DNA from: Betaproteobacteria bacterium
Lineage (GTDB): Bacteria; Pseudomonadota; Gammaproteobacteria; Burkholderiales; SG8-39
Reading direction: 5' to 3'
NCBI GenBank assembly: GCA_022340285.1
Contig: JAJDOG010000024.1
Coordinates: 124,001-188,000 of the forward strand
DNA: 64,000 nt
The notes under the pieces are model-generated. The model ran no database searches and had not been told where the DNA came from. It saw nothing but the letters and a program-made list of their open reading frames with translations. Within the stretch, counting starts at the first letter, position 1. Every line of letters starts with the position of its first letter. Positions 8,916 through 18,631 of the stretch are shown here, in pieces. Made by a program: the position numbers and the translations under genes.

Positions 8916-9545
8916 TTGAACGACACGCTTCCCTTTCTCGCCAAGGGCCTCGCGCTCGGATTCGCCATCGCCCTGCCGGTCGGGCCGATCGGCGTGTTGT
9001 GCTTTCGCCGTGCGTTGGACGAGGGCTTCTGGCCCGCGGTGGCGGGCGGGCTCGGCACCGCAACGGCGGATGCCGCCTACGCCGCAGTGGCGGCATTCGG
9101 CATCACCGCGGTCTCGACGCTGCTCCTCGACTTCGAGCGCGCGCTGGCGATTACGGGTGGCATCGTGCTGCTCTGGGTGGGTGTGCGCGCGTTTCGCAGC
9201 CGTCCGGCCGGCCCGCCCGCCGAGGCTCGGGGACGCGGCCTCGCTTCGATGTTCACCGCAACGTTCCTGCTGACGCTCGCGAACCCGACCACCATCCTCT
9301 CCTTCGCCGCGGTGTTCGCCGGTCTCGGCCTCGTCGGCGCAACGGGTCACGGCGCGGCCGCGGGAGTGCTCACGCTAGGTGTCTTTGCGGGATCAATGCT
9401 GTGGTGGATTCTCCTGTCCGGCGCCGTGAGCGCGCTGCGCTCGCGCGTTTCACCTTCGGCACTCGCCTGGGTGAATCGGTCGTCGGGCGTCCTTCTCTTC
9501 GCCTTCGGCGTCTTCGTGCTCGGAAGCGCGCTCTTCACGCGATGA
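8916..9545 (+). CDS. LysE/RhtB-family amino-acid exporter
   Basis: This is a 209-residue integral membrane protein of the LysE superfamily. It has about six hydrophobic segments, the family signature ALPVGPIGVLCFRRAL near the N-terminus, and a central ANPTTILSFAAVF segment matching the NPK/NPT loop of LysE/RhtB transporters. The TTG at 8916 is the only suitable start, giving MNDTLPFLAKGLALG. The stop overlaps the ATG of mnmC as ATGA, so the two are probably cotranslated. The exported substrate is not predictable. Confidence 0.8.
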   Translation: MNDTLPFLAKGLALGFAIALPVGPIGVLCFRRALDEGFWPAVAGGLGTATADAAYAAVAAFGITAVSTLLLDFERALAITGGIVLLWVGVRAFRSRPAGPPAEARGRGLASMFTATFLLTLANPTTILSFAAVFAGLGLVGATGHGAAAGVLTLGVFAGSMLWWILLSGAVSALRSRVSPSALAWVNRSSGVLLFAFGVFVLGSALFTR

Positions 9546-11407
9546 GTCCCATGACCGGACCGATGGGATCGGAGCTCGACTGGCGAGACGGCCAGCCGGT
9601 CTCGCGCCGCTACGGCGACGTGTACTTCTCGCGCGAATCGGGCATTGCCGAGACGCGGCACGTGTTCCTGGCGGGAAACCGCCTGCGCGAGCGCTGGGCC
9701 GCGCTACCTCCGGGCGGGCGATTCACGATCGGCGAGACGGGCTTCGGCACGGGCCTCAACTTCTGCGCAGCCTGGCAGCTGTGGGAGAGCGAGGCTCCGC
9801 AGGACGCCGTGCTGCGCTACGTGAGCTTCGAGCGGTTCCCCCTCTCCCCTGACGAGCTCATCCGCGCGCTGGCCTTGTGGCCCGAGCTCGCCCACTACGC
9901 GCACTCGCTCGCCGGACAGTACACGGCGCTCGCGCCGGGCTGGCACCGCTTTCACCTCGCGGGTGGCCGCGTACTCTTGACGCTCGCGATCGGCGATGCC
10001 AACGCGACGTTGGACGAGTTGGCCGGACGTTGCGATGCGTGGTTCCTGGACGGCTTCGCGCCGGCGAAGAATCCCGAGTTGTGGACCGCCAACCTCCTCG
10101 GAGCGATCGGCGCGCACTCGCGTGCCGGCGCGACGTTGGCGACCTACAGCGTTGCCGCGACGGTGAGAGAGGGGCTGCATGCGGCGGGATTTCGGGTGGA
10201 CAAGAAGCGGGGATTCGGCCGCAAGCGGGAAATGCTGGTCGGCGAGCGCGACGGCGGCTCGGCAGCGTTGTCGCAGCCACTCGGCTCTCGCCGTGCGATG
10301 GTCATCGGTGGCGGCCTCGCAGGAGCCGCATCCGCGTGGAGCCTGGCCGCGCGCGGCTGGCAGATCACGCTCCTCGAGCGCGAAGCGTCGCTCGCGCGAG
10401 GCGCGTCGGGCAACCCGCAGGGTGTGCTCTACGCGCGACTTGCGGGCCGTCCAACGCTGCTTGGAGAGCTCACTCTCGCCGGATACGCGCACAGCCTGCG
10501 CATGCTGAATGCGCTGCTGCCGCAGAGCGACGACACGTGGCGCGCGTGCGGCGTGCTGCAGCTGGCGCTGGACGAGAAGACTGCGGCGCGCCAAGGCGAG
10601 GTGGCCGAGACCGGGTTGCCGGCATCGTTGGTACGCCGCGTCGACCGCGCGGAGGCCAGCGCGCTGGCGGGGATCGACCTGCCCGCGGGCGGACTCTACT
10701 TTGCCGGCGCAGGATGGGTGCACCCAGCCGCGCTCGTGCGCGCGCTCACCGGGCACCCGCGCATTGATGTGCGGACCGGCGCCGACGTGGTCGCGCTGGA
10801 GCGCGACGCAAACGGCGAATGGCGGGCGATCGGCGCGAATTTCGATCTCGCAAGCGCGCCGGTCACGGTGATCGCCGCTTCCGCGGAAGCCGCTCGATTT
10901 CCGCAGACGCGGCACCTGCCCTTGCATGCGGTGCGCGGCCAGATCACTCAGCTTGCCGAGACACCGGCGAGCCGTGCGCTGCGTGCGGTCGTGTGCGGCG
11001 AAGCGTCGATTACGCCGGCACGGGGCGGAATGCATACCCTGGGCGCGACGTTCGTTCACGAATTCGACGATCTCGCGCTGCACGAGACGGAGCACCGGCA
11101 GAACCTCGCCGATCTCGCGGCGATGGCACCGACATTGGCCGCGGCGCTCGGCGCCGACACCGCAGATCCTGCACAGCTCGCGGGGCGCGCCGCCGTTCGC
11201 TGTACCAGCCCCGATCGCCTGCCGCTTGCTGGCGAGGTCCGCCCTGGAGGCGGGCTGTGTGTCAGCACCGCTCATGGCTCGCGCGGGCTCATCACCCCGC
11301 CCCTGTCCGGCGAGGTGCTCGCGGCCGTGCTCGAAGACGAGCCGGCACCGGTCTCGTCGCGCCTCCTCGCGGCCCTCGACCCCGCGCGCTTCGCCCCACC
11401 CGCTTGA
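9542..11407 (+). CDS. mnmC: Bifunctional tRNA mnm5s2U biosynthesis protein MnmC
   Basis: This 621-residue fusion enzyme modifies the wobble uridine of tRNAs. The N-terminal half is a SAM-dependent methyltransferase ([11 protein letters not shown] near residue 63, [12 protein letters not shown] near 170). The C-terminal half is an FAD-dependent demodifying oxidase with a Rossmann motif [14 protein letters not shown] near residue 255 and a dinucleotide-fold end ([10 protein letters not shown]). Length and domain order match full-length MnmC. ATG at 9542 overlaps the LysE-family stop. Other ATGs at 9551 and 9563 are in frame and cannot be excluded. Confidence 0.92.
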   Translation: MSPMTGPMGSELDWRDGQPVSRRYGDVYFSRESGIAETRHVFLAGNRLRERWAALPPGGRFTIGETGFGTGLNFCAAWQLWESEAPQDAVLRYVSFERFPLSPDELIRALALWPELAHYAHSLAGQYTALAPGWHRFHLAGGRVLLTLAIGDANATLDELAGRCDAWFLDGFAPAKNPELWTANLLGAIGAHSRAGATLATYSVAATVREGLHAAGFRVDKKRGFGRKREMLVGERDGGSAALSQPLGSRRAMVIGGGLAGAASAWSLAARGWQITLLEREASLARGASGNPQGVLYARLAGRPTLLGELTLAGYAHSLRMLNALLPQSDDTWRACGVLQLALDEKTAARQGEVAETGLPASLVRRVDRAEASALAGIDLPAGGLYFAGAGWVHPAALVRALTGHPRIDVRTGADVVALERDANGEWRAIGANFDLASAPVTVIAASAEAARFPQTRHLPLHAVRGQITQLAETPASRALRAVVCGEASITPARGGMHTLGATFVHEFDDLALHETEHRQNLADLAAMAPTLAAALGADTADPAQLAGRAAVRCTSPDRLPLAGEVRPGGGLCVSTAHGSRGLITPPLSGEVLAAVLEDEPAPVSSRLLAALDPARFAPPA

Positions 11408-11504
11408 TCTGCGGGGTGGTCGTGAGCGCCCGGCCGGCAGTACACTGGCCGCAGACCGCGCCCCAGAGCGCTACGGCGTCAGCAATTCCCGAAGGAGGAA
11501 AGAC

Positions 11505-12875
11505 ATGTCCGACACAGTGAAATACCTTCTCGACGAGTCGCGCATCCCGAAGAGCTGGTACAACCTCGCCGCAGATCTGCCCAAACCGTTGCCGCCCGTG
11601 TTGCACCCGGGAACGGGCCAGCCGATCGGGCCGGACGACCTGGCGCCGCTCTTCCCGATGGCGCTGATCATGCAGGAGGTGAGCGCGGACCGCGAGATCG
11701 AGATTCCCGAGCCCGTGCGCGAGGTCTACAAGCAGTGGCGTCCGAGCCCGCTCTTCCGCGCACGGCGTCTGGAGAAGGCGCTGCAGACGCCGGCGAAGAT
11801 CTACTACAAGTACGAAGGCGTGAGTCCGGCCGGGAGCCACAAGCCGAACACTGCGGTCGCGCAAGCGTTCTACAACAAGCAGGAAGGCGTCAAGCGGCTG
11901 TCGACCGAGACGGGCGCCGGGCAGTGGGGCTCGGCACTCGCCTTCGCAGGCGCGCTCTTCGATCTCGAAGTGCAAGTCTTCATGGTGCGGGTGTCCTACG
12001 ATCAGAAACCCTATCGCCGCGCCTTGATGGAGACCTATGGCGCGAAATGCATCCCCTCCCCCTCACCTGAGACGCAGTCAGGCAAGGCAATCCTCGAGAA
12101 GCGCAAGGACCACCCGGGGTCGCTCGGCATCGCAATCTCGGAAGCCGTGGAGATTGCCGCGCAGCGCGATGACACGAAGTACGCGCTCGGCTCCGTGCTC
12201 AACCACGTGCTGCTTCATCAGACGGTTGTCGGACAGGAAGCCATGGCGCAGATGGAGATGGCCGGCGACTATCCCGACGTCGTCGTCGGCTGCACCGGCG
12301 GCGGATCGAACTTCGCCGGCGTCGCGTTCCCCTTCCTGGGCGCGCAGCTCCGCGGCGGAAAGAAGGTGAGGATCGTCGCGGTCGAGCCAGCTGCGTGCCC
12401 GAGCCTCACGCGCGGCAAGTATGCCTACGACTTCGGCGACACGGGCCATCTCACGCCGCTCGTAAAGATGCACACGCTCGGATCGACCTTCACGCCGCCC
12501 GGGTTCCATGCCGGCGGGTTGCGCTATCACGGCATGGCGCCGATCGTCAGTCACATCAAGCAGCTCGGACTCATCGACGCCGTGGCATACCACCAGACCA
12601 CTTGCTTCGACGCGGGCGTGACGTTCGCCCGCGCTGAGGGAATCCTCCCCGCCCCGGAGGCCAATCACGCCGTGAAGGGCGCGATCGACGAGGCGATCAA
12701 GTGCCGCGAAGAAGGCAAGAGCCGCGTCATCCTCTTCAACCTCTGTGGTCACGGCCACTTCGACATGCAGGCGTACATGGACTACTTCGCCGGCAAGCTG
12801 ACCGATCAGGATTACGACGAGAAGGAGCTTGCGATGGCGCTCGCGGGATTGCCGTCTGTCAAGGAAGCAGCGTAA
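11505..12875 (+). CDS. trpB2: TrpB2-type PLP-dependent enzyme (tryptophan synthase beta-like)
   Basis: This 456-residue PLP enzyme resembles the TrpB2 branch of tryptophan synthase beta chains rather than the classical TrpB that pairs with TrpA. The lysine in [13 protein letters not shown] binds [13 protein letters not shown] is the phosphate-binding glycine loop, and [11 protein letters not shown] is represented as [11 protein letters not shown]. Length is greater than classical TrpB, as usual for TrpB2. The start is fixed by AGGAGGAAAGAC before ATG 11505. It is not beside the trp operon at 50-54 kb. It may salvage indole or act on another serine-derived substrate. Confidence 0.85.
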   Translation: MSDTVKYLLDESRIPKSWYNLAADLPKPLPPVLHPGTGQPIGPDDLAPLFPMALIMQEVSADREIEIPEPVREVYKQWRPSPLFRARRLEKALQTPAKIYYKYEGVSPAGSHKPNTAVAQAFYNKQEGVKRLSTETGAGQWGSALAFAGALFDLEVQVFMVRVSYDQKPYRRALMETYGAKCIPSPSPETQSGKAILEKRKDHPGSLGIAISEAVEIAAQRDDTKYALGSVLNHVLLHQTVVGQEAMAQMEMAGDYPDVVVGCTGGGSNFAGVAFPFLGAQLRGGKKVRIVAVEPAACPSLTRGKYAYDFGDTGHLTPLVKMHTLGSTFTPPGFHAGGLRYHGMAPIVSHIKQLGLIDAVAYHQTTCFDAGVTFARAEGILPAPEANHAVKGAIDEAIKCREEGKSRVILFNLCGHGHFDMQAYMDYFAGKLTDQDYDEKELAMALAGLPSVKEAA

Positions 12876-12891
12876 CGCCGCGGGCGATGTT

Positions 12892-13659
12892 CTAGGTCGC
12901 GATGCTGGGCTTCGTCGGGGTCAGCGGCCAAGCCCGTCCGGTGCCACCCGCCACGCCGCCCAGATAGGCCTTCTGCACGGCGGGATCGCCGGCGAGGCTC
13001 ACCGCAGAGCCCTCACCGACGATACGACCGTTCTCGAGCAGGTAGCCGCGATCGGCGATGGCGAGGCCCTGTCGCGCGTTCTGCTCGACAAGCAGTATGC
13101 CGGCCCCGGTCTTGCGAATCTCGGCCAGCGCCTTGAAGAGCTCCGTGCACAGGATCGGCGAGAGACCGAGCGAAGGTTCGTCGAGCATCAGGATGGAAGG
13201 CGCGGACATCATCGCCCGGCCGATCGCGACCATCTGCTGCTCGCCGCCGCTCATGGTCCGTGCGATCTGGCGCCTCCGCTCCGCGAGGCGCGGAAACAAG
13301 GTCAGCGCTCGGCCCAGATTGTCCTTCTCTGTCGGCCTGGCGCGCTCTGCATAGGCGCCCAGCACGAGGTTCTCGAGCACCGTCAGGTCACCGAAGATGC
13401 GACGCCCCTCCGGGACGAGCGCCAGTCCCGCCTCGACGATGAGGTGCGGCGGAAGATTCTTGATGGACTTTCCGTCAAGCAGGATCTGGCCGCCATCGGA
13501 TGCGGGAACGAGGCCCGCGATGGCCTGCAAGAGCGTGCTCTTGCCCGCGCCATTGGCGCCGAGGATCACGACGATCTCGCCGGGCGCGATATGGACCGCA
13601 ATGTTGTCGAGCGCCCGGTGATGTCCGTACGACACGGAGAGGTTCCGGCACTCAAGCAT
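12892..13659 (-). CDS. livF: Branched-chain amino-acid-type ABC transporter ATP-binding protein LivF
   Basis: This 255-residue ATPase subunit completes a HAAT (branched-chain amino acid or related acid) importer. It has Walker A GANGAGKST, signature TMSGGEQQM, Walker B ILMLDEPS and the switch histidine replaced by Q in LLVEQNA, as normal for LivF. ATG 13659 lies 8 bp inside the end of livG, in keeping with the tightly packed operon. It is the last gene of livK-H-M-G-F. The specificity of these systems ranges from Leu/Ile/Val to benzoates and amides and is set by LivK, so it stays open here. Confidence 0.9.
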   Translation of the reverse strand: MLECRNLSVSYGHHRALDNIAVHIAPGEIVVILGANGAGKSTLLQAIAGLVPASDGGQILLDGKSIKNLPPHLIVEAGLALVPEGRRIFGDLTVLENLVLGAYAERARPTEKDNLGRALTLFPRLAERRRQIARTMSGGEQQMVAIGRAMMSAPSILMLDEPSLGLSPILCTELFKALAEIRKTGAGILLVEQNARQGLAIADRGYLLENGRIVGEGSAVSLAGDPAVQKAYLGGVAGGTGRAWPLTPTKPSIAT

Positions 13660-14386
13660 GCTCGTCCCCCAGGTAGGCACGGATCACTTCCCGGTCGGCG
13701 AGCGTTTGCTCGGGCGTGCCCTCGGCAATCTTCGCGCCGCTGTTCATGACCACGCAGCGATCGCACAGACTGCGGATGGCGTCCATGACGTGCTCGACGA
13801 GGATGATGGTGCGCCCTTCCTCGCGCAGACTGCTAATCAGGTCGATCCCGATTTGCAGTTCCGTGGGGTTGAGCCCTGCCAGCCATTCATCCAGCAGCAA
13901 GATGCGCGGATCCGAGGCAAGCGCGCGGGCGAGTTCGACCCGCTTCTCGTCGATGTACGTCAAGGACGCGGTCGGCGCGTCGACGGCATGACCCATGCCA
14001 ACCCTTTCCAACTGCCGGAGTGCGAACTGCCTCACCGCGCGGCCCCAGAGCCGCTTGTGTCCGAATACCGCGCCCGCGATCACGTTCTCGAGCACCGTCA
14101 GCGAGGGGAGAATTCGAACCAGCTGGAAAGTGCGCGCTACCCCGGCGCGGGCGATGATGCGCGCGGGGCGGTCGGAGATCTTCCGGTCGCCGAGAAAGAT
14201 CTCGCCCCCGTTCGGCTTCAGCAAGCCCGAGATCAGGTTCATCACCGTCGTCTTGCCCGAACCGTTCGGGCCGATCAGGCCGAGGACCTCGTTCTCGCGC
14301 ACTGCGAAGCTCAAGTCGTCGACGGCCAGCAGGCCGCCAAAGCGCTTGCTGACACCCTGGACATCCAGCGCCGTGCTTTCAGCCAT
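13652..14386 (-). CDS. livG: Branched-chain amino-acid-type ABC transporter ATP-binding protein LivG
   Basis: This is the second ATPase of the importer, 244 residues long. Walker A is GPNGSGKTT, Walker B ILLLDEWLAGLNP and the switch region LVEHVMD. The signature region reads LTYIDEKRVELARAL, where classical transporters have LSYGxQR; this departure is seen in some LivG proteins. It overlaps livM by 8 bp and livF by 8 bp. It is expected to form a heterodimer with LivF on the cytoplasmic face of LivH-LivM. Confidence 0.9.
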   Translation of the reverse strand: MAESTALDVQGVSKRFGGLLAVDDLSFAVRENEVLGLIGPNGSGKTTVMNLISGLLKPNGGEIFLGDRKISDRPARIIARAGVARTFQLVRILPSLTVLENVIAGAVFGHKRLWGRAVRQFALRQLERVGMGHAVDAPTASLTYIDEKRVELARALASDPRILLLDEWLAGLNPTELQIGIDLISSLREEGRTIILVEHVMDAIRSLCDRCVVMNSGAKIAEGTPEQTLADREVIRAYLGDEHA

Positions 14387-15314
14387 GCTTGACGCTCCGG
14401 CCGGCGAGCTTGATCGCTGACTCGATCCGGCCCACTACGCCATTCGGAATCAGATAGACGATCAGCAGGAAAGCGATGCCGAGCAGCAGCACCGTCTGCG
14501 TAGGAAACCGTCCCGCGATCACCTCCCAGAGAATGGTGAAGGGAATCACGCCGACCAGCGGGCCCCACAGCCGGTGCACGCCCCCCAGCAAGGCCATGAT
14601 CACGACCTGGAACGACAGCTCGGGCGAAAAAGCGATGCTGGGCTCGATGTAGGTGAACCGGGGTGCCATCACCGCTCCCACGGTGCCCGCGAAGGTCCCG
14701 GAGATCACGAACAGGGCGAGCTTCGACGCCGCGGAATTGATCCCGACGTGCGCTGCCACGACCTCGTCGTTACCGATGATGCGGAGGGCGAAACCGAGGC
14801 GGGAGCGCGTGACCAGCCAGCCGATCAGGTAGACGGCCGCGGCAAGCGCGAGCAACTCCCAAAAGATCATCCGTTCGGTGATCTCGGTCAGGACGTACAT
14901 GCCGCGGCTACCGGTCAGATTGTTCTGCACCCAGGTCACGATCTGGCGGACCAGCTCGGCGAGGCCGAGCGTGAAGATCACGAAATACACCCCGGAGAGG
15001 CGCAGCGTGGCGAGTCCGACCAGCGCCGCAACCACTCCCCCCGCGATGCCGGCGAGGCCCAGCAGCACTGCGTACGGAATGACATCGACTCCCGCCGCGA
15101 CCACATAGGCACCCAGCCCGTAGAACGCCGCCGTCGCAAGCGAGATGTAATGCGTCGGACCCGAGAACAGTGCCCACGAGGTCGCGAGCACCGTGTACAT
15201 CGCGATGCCGACGGCGAGCGACAGCAGATAGCCGTCCACCAGAAACGGCAAGCAGGCGAGAATCGCGAGTGCGACGGCGACCATCGCGACGCTTACGGTC
15301 TCGCGCCGCGTCAC
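14379..15314 (-). CDS. livM: Branched-chain amino-acid-type ABC transporter permease LivM
   Basis: This 311-residue permease has about nine hydrophobic segments. It carries LivM hallmarks such as SGPTHYISLATAAFYGLGAY and LRLSGVYFVIFTLGLAELVRQ, and the EAA-like loop around RIIGNDEVVAAHVGI. GTG at 15314 overlaps the livH stop as GTGA, which indicates translational coupling. The much longer open frame upstream is antisense-free but out of register with livH and is not coding. It pairs with LivH to form the membrane channel. Confidence 0.9.
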   Translation of the reverse strand: MTRRETVSVAMVAVALAILACLPFLVDGYLLSLAVGIAMYTVLATSWALFSGPTHYISLATAAFYGLGAYVVAAGVDVIPYAVLLGLAGIAGGVVAALVGLATLRLSGVYFVIFTLGLAELVRQIVTWVQNNLTGSRGMYVLTEITERMIFWELLALAAAVYLIGWLVTRSRLGFALRIIGNDEVVAAHVGINSAASKLALFVISGTFAGTVGAVMAPRFTYIEPSIAFSPELSFQVVIMALLGGVHRLWGPLVGVIPFTILWEVIAGRFPTQTVLLLGIAFLLIVYLIPNGVVGRIESAIKLAGRSVKHG

Positions 15315-16177
15315 GACTGGCGCCTCCCGAACAGTCCCTCGGGTCGGAACAGCAGAACGAGCAGGAACAGCAGATAGGCGGCGGCGAGCGTCAGGCCCGG
15401 GTCGATCAGGCTCGCAACGGCCGTCTCGGCGAGTCCCAGGATCAGCGAGGCGATGATTGCGCCGCGCACATCGCCCACGCCGCCCATGATCACGATGATG
15501 AGGGCCTTCATGGTGAAGACGATGCCGATCGATGCGTCCATCGTCAGAAAGGTGCTCAGGACGATTCCGCCCACCGCGGTCACGGCGCCGCCGAGCGCGA
15601 ACGCGAACGTGGACATGCGCGGCACGTCGATGGCCACGAGCCCCGCGGCAGCGGGATCGACCGCCACGGCGCGCAGCGCCATCCCGGTGCGCGTCGCGTT
15701 GAGTCCCAAGTAGAGGAGTCCGCAGAGGGCCACCGAGACCAGGCACGCCACCACCCGGTTGAGCCCGAAAGGGCTGCCGAAGATGGCGACCGGCTCGTCG
15801 AGGTAGGAATAGGTGAAATACTCGCCGCCGAAGACGAGCAGCATGATCCCGACGAACGCAAAGGCCATGCCGAACGTCGCGAGAATGCTGTCCACTTCCA
15901 GCATGCCGCGGTTCTTGGCGCGCCGCACCAGCGGCCTCAGCAGAAACCGGTAGATCAGCCAATTGAGCACGAATGCTCCGGGCGCGACAAAGGCCACCGA
16001 TGTGAACGGGCTCAACTTCTGCGTGGTGAACACCCAGAAAGCCCCGAACGCCCCTGCGACCAGCATCTCGCCGTTGGCGAGATTCATGATGCGCGCCACG
16101 CCGTACTGCAGCGTGAGACCCATCGCGATCAAGGAATAGGTCGCTCCGAGCAGGACGCCGGTGATCAGGATGTCCAT
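15311..16177 (-). CDS. livH: Branched-chain amino-acid-type ABC transporter permease LivH
   Basis: This 288-residue permease shows typical LivH features: an N-terminal GVLLGATYSLIAMGLTLQYG segment, MNLANGEMLVAGAF, the coupling region RAVAVDPAAAGLVAIDV and a C-terminal LLFLLVLLFRPEGLFGR. It is the first gene after a hairpin that separates it from livK. It ends in a GTGA overlap with livM. Membrane topology and length fit the family fully. Confidence 0.92.
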   Translation of the reverse strand: MDILITGVLLGATYSLIAMGLTLQYGVARIMNLANGEMLVAGAFGAFWVFTTQKLSPFTSVAFVAPGAFVLNWLIYRFLLRPLVRRAKNRGMLEVDSILATFGMAFAFVGIMLLVFGGEYFTYSYLDEPVAIFGSPFGLNRVVACLVSVALCGLLYLGLNATRTGMALRAVAVDPAAAGLVAIDVPRMSTFAFALGGAVTAVGGIVLSTFLTMDASIGIVFTMKALIIVIMGGVGDVRGAIIASLILGLAETAVASLIDPGLTLAAAYLLFLLVLLFRPEGLFGRRQS

Positions 16178-16248
16178 CAGCCGTCTAGAGGGCTGTCAAA
16201 AAATGCGAGCCGCGGCGACTTGGAGTGGTGAATTCAGCGTGCAAGGCA

Positions 16249-16279
16249 AACCCCGGTGTCAGGACCTCACACCGGGGTT
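16249..16279 (-). terminator. Hairpin attenuator between livK and livH
   Basis: A perfect 11-bp stem (AACCCCGGTGT paired with ACACCGGGGTT, nine-base loop) lies between livK and livH. It has no T-tract, so it is more likely a partial terminator or 3' stabiliser that keeps livK mRNA more abundant than the permease and ATPase genes. Confidence 0.6.
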
Positions 16280-16306
16280 CTGGTCTGCGAAAACGGGAGC
16301 CGGTGC

Positions 16307-17515
16307 CTACCAACCGGTCTTCGTGATGACCGGCTTGGCGCCGGACAGTCCCGTCGAAGCCACGCCGTAGAACGTGCCGTTCTGCCACTGGCCGACGGTC
16401 CAGAAGTCGTGAATGGACTGGTTGGTGAACTTCCACGGTCCCATGACGGTCTTGAACGTGGCGTTCTTGATGTAGTCGGTCACTGCCTTGCGGTCCGTGC
16501 CGACGGCCTCGATCGCCTGCCCGAGCACCTGCAGCGTCGCATACATGACCGGGCTCGCCCAGTAATCGGCGTCCTTGCCCGTCACTTTCTTATGCGCAGC
16601 GTAATAGGCTTTCATCGCCGGGGTGTCGGGATTCACGCCCCCGGCGCCGAGCACGCCATTCACCGACTTGCCGAACTTGGCCAAATACACCGGGAAAGCG
16701 GTGGCCACGGCGGTGTAGAACGCCTTCGTGTCGAGACCCTCGATCTTGGCCTGTGCGGTCAGCCCGAAGGTGTCGGGAGGGTAGGACCATGCGACGAAGG
16801 CGTCCGGGTTCGCCGCCTTCGCGCCCTTCACGATCGGCGACAGATCCTGCGTACCCAGGGGGTAGGACTTGTCGAAGACGATCTCGAGACCGGCGTCCTT
16901 GAAGATCGGCCGCGCAGACTCTGCGAGCTCGATCCCGAATGCGTCGGCCACGTTCACCATCGCGACCTTGTTGCCGATCTTGCCCTCGTTGTGCAGCTTG
17001 ACGAGGATTCCCGCCACCGAATTTGCGAGCGCAGTGGTCGTGCCCAGGGTGAAGAAGATGCTCGGATAACGCTTCGTCAGCTCCGCAGTCTTGTCGGTGA
17101 TCGAAGTCGACGTGATCTGGGGATAGCCGTATTTCGCGAAGATCGGCGCCGCCGCCAGATTCAGGCCCGTGCCGTAGGGCGCGAGGATGAAGTCGACCTT
17201 GTCCTGCGTGGCCAGGCGCTGCACGGCCTTGATGGTCTCCCCGGGATTCGTGCGGTCGTCGTATTCGATGATCTCGACTTTTCGCCGCGTCCCATCCTTC
17301 ATCTTCAAGCCGCCCTGCTCGTTCACCTGGTGCGCCCAGAGCTGGATGTTGGGCCAATGCGTAACCGCCGCTCCCGCGGCAAGCGGTCCAGTCTTCGGTG
17401 CCACCGCGCCGATCCGAATCGGGTCTGCGGCATGCGCCGCGCCAATTGCCAGACTGGCCAGACTCCCTGCGAAGACCGCGGCAATCACCGCCTTCAATGC
17501 TGTTCTGCGGTTCAC
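16307..17515 (-). CDS. livK: ABC transporter periplasmic substrate-binding protein (LivK family)
   Basis: This 402-residue periplasmic receptor has a Tat/Sec-like signal (MNRRTALKAVIAAVFAGSLASLAIGAAHA is its first ~29 residues by position) and the Peripla_BP_6 fold opening PIRIGAVAPKTGPLAAG. The start is GTG 17515, chosen because GGAGAGGGAC precedes it. It delivers the ligand to the LivHMGF complex. The pocket residues do not let me name the ligand, and homologues bind amino acids, aromatic acids or amides. A good sigma-70 promoter lies about 210 bp upstream. Confidence 0.88.
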   Translation of the reverse strand: MNRRTALKAVIAAVFAGSLASLAIGAAHAADPIRIGAVAPKTGPLAAGAAVTHWPNIQLWAHQVNEQGGLKMKDGTRRKVEIIEYDDRTNPGETIKAVQRLATQDKVDFILAPYGTGLNLAAAPIFAKYGYPQITSTSITDKTAELTKRYPSIFFTLGTTTALANSVAGILVKLHNEGKIGNKVAMVNVADAFGIELAESARPIFKDAGLEIVFDKSYPLGTQDLSPIVKGAKAANPDAFVAWSYPPDTFGLTAQAKIEGLDTKAFYTAVATAFPVYLAKFGKSVNGVLGAGGVNPDTPAMKAYYAAHKKVTGKDADYWASPVMYATLQVLGQAIEAVGTDRKAVTDYIKNATFKTVMGPWKFTNQSIHDFWTVGQWQNGTFYGVASTGLSGAKPVITKTGW

Positions 17516-17727
17516 GTCCCTCTCCTCGGTAGTTGCCGTCGACCGGGTGCGCCGGGTCTCGGGCGGTTGACTCTGCCTTCGCTGGCACCGAGGGCGGGGC
17601 GGCGCATCCGTCGGGACGGACGTCCGAAGGGATTGATAGCCACCCGTGCAGTCGGTGCGTCGCGCACGCCCTGATGGCCCTGATGAACATGCGCCAGGGG
17701 CACGCGTCTATTCACGCTTGTCGCCGC

Positions 17728-17757
17728 ACTCTACGTATCTCCCCGCACGCGTGTCAA
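17728..17757 (-). promoter_or_regulatory. Predicted sigma-70 promoter of the liv operon
   Basis: The minus strand has TTGACA (17757-17752), an 18-base spacer and TAGAGT (17733-17728). The predicted start is near 17721, leaving a leader of about 205 nt. The rest of the 17516-17914 gap holds no supported gene. A weak ATCGTT/AACGAT dyad just past the cupin gene end may help end the opposite operon. Confidence 0.6.
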
Positions 17758-17914
17758 CGATAATATTGGGCACCCAAACAATCGGCGTCCGCGCGGCGCG
17801 ACATGCTGCAATCGCGCACTGGCGCTCTCAAGTCAGGGTGCGTTGCGGCGCAACAGATCGCAGGTCGCAGCGTCCCATCGTTGCGTGACGAAACGATCCC
17901 GATCGCAGCCGCAA

Positions 17915-18631
17915 TCAGGCGTGCGAATCGAGCCGCGCGACTTGCCAGAGCATGCCGCACATCCCGAGCACCGGTTCGGTCTCGGGTTCGCGCCAAGCGC
18001 CAGCGACGGCGTCAGGCGACCTCGAGTCGAGCGCAGTCAGCAACTCGAGCGCGTCCTGCGCCTCGCGAAGCGGCCCCGCGCGGATCGCGTCTTCCATGCT
18101 TGCGCGATTCGCGACGATGGTTTCGTGGTGCTTGCCCAGGAAGCGACGCAGTTCCGCGAAATACGCGGCGTGATCCTTCTCCCAAAGGTCCATGAGCTGC
18201 TGATAAGCGCGCGCGGACGCATCGCGCCGCTCGAGCGCGCCGTCCAGACCTCGGTCCACAAGCGATCGAAGCGCCTCATAGCGCTGCGGGTCGGCATCCA
18301 CGTCCGCGCCGAAGTAGATCCGCGCGTCGCCGCGCTCGGCGAGTCCCGCATTGCCCATGACCGCTAGGACCTCGCAGCGGTTCGTGCTCACGGACCGGTG
18401 CAACGTGCCGGGCGGGAACTGGACATAGGTGCCCGGACGGATGGTCACACGCCGAAATCCCCGGTCGACGTCGTGCAGCTCGAGCGCGCCTTCGCCGGAC
18501 AGTCCGAAATACGCCTCGCCAGTGAGCGCGTGCACGTGCGCACACCCCGCTGTCACACCGTCCGGCCCAGGACGCTGGTCGTAAATCCTGAGCAACGTGA
18601 GGCCGATGCCTCCGACGAGCCGGGCGCTCAT
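17915..18631 (-). CDS. Cupin-domain protein
   Basis: This 238-residue protein contains a conserved-barrel cupin in its first ~100 residues. Motif 1 is HVHALTGEAYF (His32, His34, Glu39) and motif 2 RPGTYVQFPPGTLHRS, which together could bind a metal. The C-terminal ~130 residues are helical and unassigned. Its ATG overlaps the tctA stop as ATGA, so it is the last gene of the tctC-tctB-tctA unit. A role in handling the imported carboxylate is likely but not shown. Confidence 0.7.
   Translation of the reverse strand: MSARLVGGIGLTLLRIYDQRPGPDGVTAGCAHVHALTGEAYFGLSGEGALELHDVDRGFRRVTIRPGTYVQFPPGTLHRSVSTNRCEVLAVMGNAGLAERGDARIYFGADVDADPQRYEALRSLVDRGLDGALERRDASARAYQQLMDLWEKDHAAYFAELRRFLGKHHETIVANRASMEDAIRAGPLREAQDALELLTALDSRSPDAVAGAWREPETEPVLGMCGMLWQVARLDSHA

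Noticed and set aside
9704-11275. 523-codon antisense frame over mnmC
   Set aside because: No recognisable protein features; mnmC is complete on the other strand.
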